A DNA stretch of 64,000 nucleotides from Undaria pinnatifida (Eukaryota > Sar > Phaeophyceae > Laminariales > Alariaceae), in assembly GCA_012845835.1 (NCBI GenBank), contig JABAKD010000021.1, forward strand, positions 10,671,199-10,735,198, written 5' to 3'. The position numbers and the translations under genes were made by a program. The stretch's first letter is position 1, and every line of letters begins with the position of its first letter. Positions 56,890-64,000 of the stretch are shown here, piece by piece. The notes under the pieces are model-generated. The model searched no databases. It worked only from the letters and a program-made list of their open reading frames with translations, and had not been told where the DNA came from.

Positions 56890-56950
56890 AACGCAGCTTG
56901 CAAAGATGAGTATTGACCTGAAATTCGTCAAACTCACGGCTGACGTCCTT
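56890..56950 (+). repeat. ELTADV dispersed repeat, copy 6
   Basis: ACGCAGCTTGCAAAGATGAG, then TATTGACCTGAAATTCGTCA, then AACTCACGGCTGACGTCC. It reads QLAKMSIDLKFVKLTADVLE with a stop after EN. Confidence 0.65.
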
Positions 56951-57489
56951 GAAAATTAGTAGTAAAATCGTATAACTGGTATGAGATTTCGTAGGGAACT
57001 GGCGAAAAACTGCCAGAGATGTAATTATATTATGCATTATATAATGTATCTGGTATATATGACCTCGTCAGTCTAGGAGGAGGCATCGGCACGGACACTG
57101 CTTGTGCTGGATATAGATGGGCGGAAAGATCCGTTTAATGTGAATAACACAACACACATCATTCTGGCAGTTACTAATTTCAGGTTCGACTTTTTGACGA
57201 AATTAAGGACATGTCCTGTTTGGCACTGAAAATAGTGTACGGCACACCCTGCCGTGCACAACGAATTTCAGCCTGGCCAGAAATAAGAGACTCGGTAACT
57301 GGTGTTGCCTACTGCACGTGAATTGCAAGGCAGCCACTCATATTTTCACGTTTGTTCTACTTGCTCCTATCAACCAGGTACGTTTTTTTCGTTTTTTTTA
57401 CATACCGCTCACATCAATAGTCGGCTTCAAAATAGGTGTGAAACAATCTAACGTACGATACTATCCATAGTACGCGACACTAGGTAGCA

Positions 57490-57605
57490 AATTCTAAGTT
57501 TGGGCCAGGCTCAAAATCTTGCGTGAAGCAGGATGCATCCTACACTAAGATCAGTACCCTGGCATATAATGGTTTTCTTATGCTTCGTGCACAAATCGAG
57601 CAAAA
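57490..57605 (+). repeat. Dispersed repeat shared with 42590-42715
   Basis: GGGCCAGGCTCAAAATCTTG, CGTGAAGCAGGATGCATCCT and CAGTACCCTGGCATATAATG, parallel to the copy in intron 4 of the TTLL9-like gene. Confidence 0.5.
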
Positions 57606-59019
57606 AAATAGGTACTAGGTACTCTTAACTAGCATCAAGTGCTGTCGCCGTAGGGGCGCGGGGGGGGGGGGTCTTACAGTCGCAATATTTTTCTCGAGAT
57701 ATCAATTAAAAGCGATCAACAATGATGTACATTTTCGGGGTATCGCTACTCAAAATGGACGTGTCGTATGATACGACCAGACAGCCACATATCCTACCGT
57801 AAACACGTAAGATAGCACACACGCCGGGATGAATTTCGGAGCAATTTCCTCCTAAACAAGCGGGGAATGCACAACAAAAAATGTGGCCCAGGAAAGATTT
57901 TCCGAGCCGACATTCTCCAAAACAAACCGGGGCCCACACAACCAAAAATTATAGCTTTGTAAGGATCATGTCGAGTTATTTTTGCCCGTAAGACACATCG
58001 CTCGGCGTTAGCATGCGCCCGTCGTCAATAAAATCAGCTTGGAAATTAGTCCGAGTAAGGGTGTGTTTTCTTGCGCATTTTATGCCGTGTACCTGGCATG
58101 GCGTCGTCCGATTTCCCCCGGGGTGTCATAACCGAAACTTCGTAAGTGAGCCTGTACACGGTATGCACCATCCACAGCAGTGCACTACATTCCACACATA
58201 GCACAGAGACCAGAACCATTTCACTACCTTGATCTTTCCGGCAAACACGTCGCTAATTTATATTCTCTGCACGCCTTTGGCCGTGTTTGCGGTCTGGGGG
58301 TTTGTTCAACGCGACCCTTGCGCACGCCGTTTGCCGGGCGGGGTCGGTATGATGCGGCAAATACCGGCAAATGTAGCATCTAGATTATCAATATCGTGTT
58401 TGTTCCCATGTGTGCAAGATCCCCACAACCCCATAGTAAAACCCAATACAGCAGCACAGGACACCTACTGTAGCCATAAACGAGGACAATCCCGCTTGGA
58501 ACTAGAGCAAGACGTATCAGGTACGCTTCCGTACAGTGAGGTGCCGTAGTCAATGCTACAGGAGCGGCCGCGGCAGCGACGTTTGTATACAGCCAAGCCA
58601 GCAGCACTTGAACAGCTGGCAGAAGCAACAAGCAGCGCCATACCTAGTATACATCAAGGCTTTTCGCGGTATAAAATCGAAACGCGGTGCGTTTTTTTAA
58701 TTTGCAGAATCCTACGGTGATGTCAGGTTCGCCGCGATGCGGTGCGCGTTTTGGTTTTTGAATATCATTCGGTGCCCTGCGGTGCGGAATGAAATGGTAC
58801 GGTGCTGTGCGATCCGGAAAACACCGGCAAGAATCACATCGCACCGTACCTGCACCGTGGAAAACTACTTGATTTCAATGGCCTGGCTTTTTCACGGTTT
58901 TCATCTTTGTGATAGCCGAAGGCGCGGTTCGGCGCGGATTACATTTTATAAATCGTACGTTACGGTTCGATACGGATTTCCATTTTTGAAGGACCAAGGC
59001 TACGGTATTTGCAGGGGGG

Positions 59020-59335
59020 ATGTTATGATGATGCTATGATGATGTTATGATGATTTTAGGATGTTATGGTGGTGTTGTGATGTTAAGATGATGTTATGAT
59101 GATATGTTATGATGGTGTTATGATGATGTTATGATGCTGTTACGATGATGTTAGGATGATGTTGTCCTGATGTTATTAATATGATTATGTTATGATGTTA
59201 TGGTTATATATGATCATGTTATGATGATATTATGATATTATGATCATATTATGATGATGTTATGGTGACGTTACGATGATGTTATGATGTTATGATGTTA
59301 TGAGGGTGTTATGATGATGTTACGATGATGTTATG
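59020..59335. repeat. TTATGATGATG degenerate microsatellite
   Basis: Units of GATGTTATGAT, GATGTTACGAT and similar fill the stretch. It ends about 60-100 bp before the LINE relic and may mark or have caused its 5' truncation. Confidence 0.9.
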
Positions 59336-59419
59336 ATATACCCCCATTCTCACTGCAGGATTTGAGCTATCATATCATACACACTATCATACTATCATAC
59401 TATCGTACTCGCACGACTG

Positions 59420-60981
59420 ACTCCTTACCTGACGGAAGAAAAAGAGACAGCGCAGGCGTTGTTTTTTCAGCAGCGGATCTTACCAAGCCATTGCGGACTC
59501 ATATCGCAAGATTAACGCAGCACGGAATGTTAAGGTCGCAAGGGAACAGGGAAGTCACTCGCGCGAGTGACGCCGAGCCACAGCAAAAATACGCCCCAAA
59601 ACTGACCCTCCTACCATGGCCAGCAAAGCAAGGGGTCACGAGGGGGGAAGATACGGTGTCGGGGTTGGTGTTTGCGGATGATTTCGTGGGGATATCAGAA
59701 ACACCCGAGGGATCGCAGAAACAGATAAAGCACGAGTACACTGGAAAATGGAGAGTGACAGCTAACGTGAAAGAATGCGCAGTAGTTGTACGTAACGAAG
59801 ATAAGGGGAATCCGGTAAGTTTCAAATGGAAGTGGGGAGAAGATGCATTGCCGATCGTAGACCAGTATACGTACCTTGGGATAGAGATCTCAAAGGACTG
59901 CTCTTGGGATGCACGCATAGCGAAAGGAATAGGAAAGGGTGAATAACAAGTAGGCAAGATGGATGTGATCTTAACAGACGCACTTTGGCGCTAGTGATAA
60001 AAATAAGTATTATGATTAATATGATTGTACCAAAGTTAGAGCATGCAGGACAAGTATGGGAAGGGAACGCGAAGTTCGTAAAACAGCTGGAAACAGTGCA
60101 GATGGCAGCAGCTAAAAAGATACTAGGATGCTCAAGTACGACGAGTAATACAGCATTGAGAGCAGAACTAGGAATGTACCCACCTAAGACAAATAGAGAC
60201 GTGAGAAAGTAAAAATGGCAATACCAGGTATGAAGTAAAGAATATGCCAGAAAAGATGTTGCCAGCCATAGTTGATAGGGCCGTATGGGAGAAAACAACA
60301 AAGGGCGAGCTGGAATAAGACGGGATAACGTAGTTGAGAAAATTTGGAAGGATTTAGTGGGAGACCAAGAAGAGGTACTGTCTATCGAGAAGTTTGGCGG
60401 CTACAAGACGGAAGTAATACAAAGAATAGAAGAAAGGGAAAGGCTAAGAGGAGCAGCACTTAGATATACGGGGGGTTGAGGGAATATGTTGGAATTAAAA
60501 CGTATCTGCACTGGCCAATGGACTACGCGAAAAAGCTGAAACTGCGATTTCGTGTAGGGGACCTGGACCTACCAGAAAGAAAGAGATATACCAGCAGTCG
60601 GGAGGAGGAGGACGTGGCTACAAATATGTGCCCGTGTGGCACAACAATAGAGAGTAGAACGCACATAGTAGGAGAATGTCAACGATACAAGAAGGAATGA
60701 AATGCGTTAGAGATGAGGAAATTAGACGTATGTGACATGGAACAGTTGTGTAGACTAGAGAGTAGCGAGAAAACGATCGCTATCCTAGGAGATAGATGGT
60801 GGCCGCAGACGGCGGAACACGACGAGGGTAGGATAAGCACCCAGCTTTTATGTACTATATGGAAGAAGCGTAATGACCGCCCCAAAATGTTGGAGGTGTC
60901 TCTATTAGGAGTAGGAACGGTGCTCCGTCTCGAAAGGGATGCGCGGTCAATGGTCAAATGAATAAGGCAAGCAACAAATGA
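59420..60981 (+). pseudogene. LINE (non-LTR retrotransposon) ORF2 relic, 3' half
   Basis: It starts inside the reverse transcriptase: VSGLVFADDFVGISETPEGS contains the F-A-D-D form of the catalytic box, then VDQYTYLGIEISKDCSWD. After stops and shifts near 59945-59995 come MIVPKLEHAGQVWEGNAKFV and AAAKKILGCSSTTSN. Further frames give AIVDRAVWEKTTKGRAGIRR, YLHWPMDYAKKLKLRFRVGD and a zinc-knuckle-like CPCGTTIESRTHIVGEC. The end is KTIAILGDRWWPQT, then, in another frame, RSRNGAPSRKGCAVNGQMNK with TGA at 60979. At least four frame changes or stops are present. The endonuclease and the front of RT are missing, as is usual for 5'-truncated LINEs. Confidence 0.8.
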
Positions 60982-61196
60982 GTACGCCCCCCCTTAACAT
61001 GCTCCCCCCCACCATAGCCTTGGTCTCGTTGAGAGCAAGAATCGAACGGTGCGGTCGGGTGCGGTTTTGCTAAGAGCAAAATCGTATGGTGCGGTGCGGT
61101 AAAGACCGCACCACTGCCAAAGAAAAAAAGGCAAAGTGAAAAACTCGAAATACACGATGCGCAACGTGGACGAGTCTGTTCTACATAAAGGACTCC

Positions 61197-61226
61197 ACCC
61201 CCCCCCCCCCCCCCCCCCCCCCCCCG
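61197..61226. repeat. Poly(C) run
   Basis: About 28 consecutive C, in an ACTCCACCCC...CCGCC context. Runs this long are prone to length errors in assembly. Confidence 0.85.
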
Positions 61227-61229
61227 CCA

Positions 61230-63006
61230 TTTGTCCAGCCACATGGCTTGAAAGGTTAGGTTCAGATTTGAGCGAGACGGGAGGCTCAATCGATGCGAGG
61301 GCATGATCACGTAGCGCATACCCAGCGACACACCGATTTGCCTCCGTGTTGCTAGGGCCAAGGCTAAAAATACACCTGTTACACGTGTATGCACACGGAG
61401 TAACAGCAGCAGTATCTGTTGGCCTATTAAATGTGTACATTATGTGCAAGGTGGACGAACGAGTGTACTAATATAGTCTATACCGGTACTCATACGTAAA
61501 TGAACACCCCCCCGATTCGCCGGGCGAACAGGTTTGGTAGTTGTTATTTAAGCGAGATGGGATGCTCGATCGGTGCGGGATCAGACAATAATTAGGCAGC
61601 GCAGACCCTGCAACATAAATGTGCCCGCGTGCTGGCAAGGATTCGAAGAGCCAGAACATGTTATATGAATATGTGCAGGAGCAGCTGCAGAAACGTGGAT
61701 CACAGTTGCGTACTCATGTGGTGAGCGGGTATAAGAAGATCCCACGATCAGTAGTCTTCTATTTTTTACTGTTACTGTTGCCGTGCATCGCTGCCAGATC
61801 AACGGGTGGTTTATTGTCAATATCACTTGCAATGTTTGCAACGTACACACATTGTACATATTCTTGTGTTCTACAATTGATTTCCTCCTCGTACGAACGT
61901 CCACCTTAAATAAACCAATATCGGGGGCCAACGACGAAATAAGTTGGGTGGACCGTGACTGGACCAAGTCCGGCGGAAGGCTGTTTCGCTATGGCCGGGG
62001 GTTTCGATAGCGGGTGAGCGTGGGCAAGTCCCACGCTACCCGGAGGGATGACTTTCCGGGTAGCTATCTCCACCGCACCGGGTCTCCAGGGATCAAGCCG
62101 GGTCGGCAGACTTACGCATCCGTATACCATGGCAGTTTGCCCTGCTGGAGTAGTAACGACGACCGCCGGTAGGGACAGCTCGCGCTGTTATTAGAGCTAT
62201 ATCCGAAACTCAGACGCTGATACGCAAGTACCTTGGCGCGTTATCTGTATCGTGATGATTGTTTGGGCACTTTGCGCCGTCTAAAAGTAAATTTCGCGTC
62301 TTTTCCACAGGCGTTGGGGGTCTAAAACTCGAAATAAGACAAACCAAGGCTATTGCCCCATCCTGCCCGAGAACCAGAGCAGTGAAAGGTAGGGCACCAG
62401 CCGCCACGAGATTGAGACGAGGTACACATGCGCATGAGCTTGATAACGCTGCCTGCACCAACAACTGGCCGCTACAGTGTAAACGCGCGGAAGCCGCGAT
62501 GGGTGGTGCTTTGGGGTAGCTTTGGGTGGTTACAGTTCGGGTAGGTTGGAGATAGACACATTCAAAACGCAACGATGAGGGACGAACGCAGGCAAGAGGG
62601 TTGACAAAACTGGAGCAACTCTGCGCTCCAACTACCGCTGTGTTGTCCCATTGTTGCTGCTAAAATCAAGCAACAGACACATCTTGCCCGGGCTCTAGTG
62701 CACGGCCCCGGGCTAACCCAATCGTCGCGGCCGTTATGTACGGCGCCGCGCTGGAGGCTAAGGATATTATACGTGCAGCGGTCGCATGTGTGCTGGCATG
62801 TGCATGCAGATGGTCTCTGTCCTAGGCACGGACAAGCAAAACTGCATTCTTGATCAAGAGCCAAAACACAAAAACCGCGATGGCGGGATTCCCACCATCG
62901 CGATAGTTCGCTTGTGCGGACCATGTACCGCGAAAAATCTCAACAGCCCGCGGTCGTCTGAAACTCGAGACGCATTTAATTCGGTTCTAAACGTCCACTA
63001 TCGCGA
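61230..63006. other. Intergenic, no supported gene
   Basis: Frames up to 128 codons without motifs. Near 62010-62060 GTGGGCAAGTCCCAC and TACCCGGAGGG with TTCCGGGTA form short palindromes. Nothing else seen. Confidence 0.45.
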
Positions 63007-63475
63007 TATTTCCGGACGGATCAGCTCACCGTAGCTCGAGCGAGCTCTTTTCGACGGTAGCTCGCCGGTGAGCTACGTAAGCTACATGAGCTGAGCATTT
63101 TTTCCCGGCTTGAGCTATGGGCGGGTAGCTCAACTGCCCATGTTGCCAAGGGTGAGCTATAGTCGATAGCTCACCTGCACATGTTTGCTCAGGGTGAGCT
63201 ATACGAGCTACATGAGCTAGCTCATTTCTCCCGGCATGGACTATACAAGAGCTACATAAGCTGCACATGTTTTCCCGTCATAAGCTACGGAATGGTAGCT
63301 TATCTGCACATGTTTTAAAAGGGTGAGCTATAGGCGATAGCTTGTATGCACATGGTTTCAAAGCTTGAGCTACAGACGATAGCTCATCCGCACATGTTTT
63401 CAAGGCTTGAGCTATATAGGATAGCTCATCTCTCATGTATTAAAGGCGTGAGCTATAAACAACACTTGAGCTAGC
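63007..63475 (-). mobile_element. AGCT-hairpin array element, second copy, inverted and diverged
   Basis: GGACGGATCAGCTCACCGTA, then GCTCTTTTCGACGG and CCGGTGAGCTACGTAAGC, match the reverse complement of the right end of 12446-13193 (GGACAGATCAGCTCACCGTA and following). AGCT hairpins with ACATGTTTTCAAGGCTTG-type spacers continue to about 63475. It lies in reverse orientation to the first copy. The outer CACACC bases of the terminal repeat are not preserved and the far end is lost, so the copy is older or truncated. It has no ORF. Confidence 0.65.
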
Positions 63476-63706
63476 TCAAGCAGCATATAATGACAGCTAC
63501 GAGCACATACACGCCACACCATGACAACATGTGGCTGAACGACATCAACACCAACATCCATACACTTTTAATATATAAGATCGGAGCTTCTTTTGCCATT
63601 AACCAGATAGACAGGTAATATCGGTGGGTTTGTTTTTGGGACAACAAGAGCACCCGATCAAGTACAACTCAACCGAGGCCGCTGCCACGCACAAACAGGA
63701 GCTCGC

Positions 63707-63800
63707 ACGCATACACATCCACAGCACAAAACCACACAACACGCCGAGTATACCCACCACCCGCATACACATCCACAGCACAACACCCCACAACACGCCT
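63707..63800. repeat. Tandem pair of a 64-bp unit
   Basis: CGCATACACATCCACAGCAC with AACACGCC occurs at about 63708 and again at about 63771. It lies just upstream of the open frame at 63809. Confidence 0.7.
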
Positions 63801-63808
63801 ATCATTGC

Positions 63809-64000
63809 ATGCCCACCACCCGGGGCAGCAGCTCTAGTGGTGCTTCGGCTGCCGGTAGCCAGCAAGAAGTGGGCGTTTCCATGGATGCAGATCCCACGCC
63901 GGAGGCAATCGATGTGGACTACCCGGTTGGGGACCTGCTCTCGTCATATGCCAACGAGGGGCAGCCGATCCACCCGAACATGGCGCACGTGGCTCGAGTA
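63809..64000 (+). CDS. Open reading frame running off the window edge
   Basis: ATG at 63809 opens a frame of 64 codons with no stop before the window ends. It starts MPTTRGSSSSGASAAG and continues SMDADPTPEAIDVDYPVGDL and IHPNMAHVARV. The Ser/Gly/Ala-rich lead followed by acidic residues resembles the start of Gag-type ORFs in this window, but there is no diagnostic motif yet. It could equally be a host protein start. Confidence 0.4.
   Translation, partial: MPTTRGSSSSGASAAGSQQEVGVSMDADPTPEAIDVDYPVGDLLSSYANEGQPIHPNMAHVARV

Larger units (their letters stand above)
55730..59019. other. AT-richer spacer with dispersed repeats, no supported gene
   Basis: No conserved frame. It holds two ELTADV copies (56430 and 56890), which sit in similar surroundings: AAAATTTCCCACCTAAAGTA (56320) and AAAATTCCCCACCTAAAGTA (56784). 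This suggests a larger unit of about 460 bp present twice. It also holds the partner of the 42590 repeat (57490-57605), and GCGGTGCGG-type degenerate repeats (58640-58990) that recur at 61030-61110. CGTGGGTTCGTGTCCCAC near 56528 resembles a T-arm, but there is no tRNA. Confidence 0.5.

Overview
This is a repeat-rich nuclear window from a eukaryote. Its genes are split into short exons separated by introns of about 0.5 to 4 kb with GT..AG borders. It holds Ty1/Copia, Ty3/Gypsy and LINE retroelements, a tRNA-derived SINE family, long GTT/GTC, CCCAA and GATAT microsatellites, and many short dispersed repeats. A TTLL9-type tubulin ligase implies cilia or flagella. Long introns full of microsatellites, moderate GC and this element mix suggest a stramenopile, most likely a brown alga. 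That placement is my inference; no rRNA, organelle or other marker in the window proves it. No rRNA gene, intact tRNA gene, CRISPR array or bacterial-style operon was seen.

Three host genes can be supported. (1) 13791-15757 (+): the two last exons of an MBOAT acyltransferase of the DGAT1/ACAT type, with a conserved His but an altered FYxDWWN motif. (2) 37571-49969 (+): nine exons of a TTLL9-like tubulin polyglutamylase. All splice phases agree and the ATP-grasp motifs are intact; a 5' exon is not identified. (3) 55543-52942 (-): four exons of a PH-domain-like protein with a Gln-rich C-terminus. All junctions are phase 0; 5' exons are not identified.

Layout. 1-10 kb: SINE copies, microsatellites, degenerate minisatellites and repeated C-terminal fragments of an unknown element; no gene. 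10-13.3 kb: a rearranged LTR element with a frameshifted gag fragment. One of its LTR-like copies carries a 748-bp element made almost wholly of AGCT-bearing hairpins, with terminal inverted repeats, a near-perfect 8-bp target duplication and an unoccupied paralogous site 0.8 kb away. 13.8-15.8 kb: acyltransferase gene. 16-24 kb: intergenic, with G-rich tandem duplications and dispersed repeats. 24.1-29.5 kb: a defective minus-strand Copia element with LTRs, a degenerate RT/RNase H, six tandem 223-bp repeats and a foldback palindrome. 30-37 kb: SINE, a large inverted repeat with arms of about 440 bp, and a palindromic minisatellite. 37.5-50 kb: the TTLL9-like gene, with a 3.6-kb Gypsy element in its fifth visible intron and microsatellites close to three splice acceptors. 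50-52.9 kb: no gene. 52.9-55.6 kb: PH gene. 55.6-59 kb: AT-rich spacer with dispersed repeats. 59.4-61 kb: LINE relic. 63.0-63.5 kb: a second, diverged, inverted copy of the AGCT-hairpin element. The window ends inside an open reading frame that starts at 63809.

The host genes show no functional link to each other. The strongest candidate for something undescribed is the AGCT-hairpin element family. Promoters, poly(A) signals and 5' ends of the host genes could not be assigned from the sequence alone.
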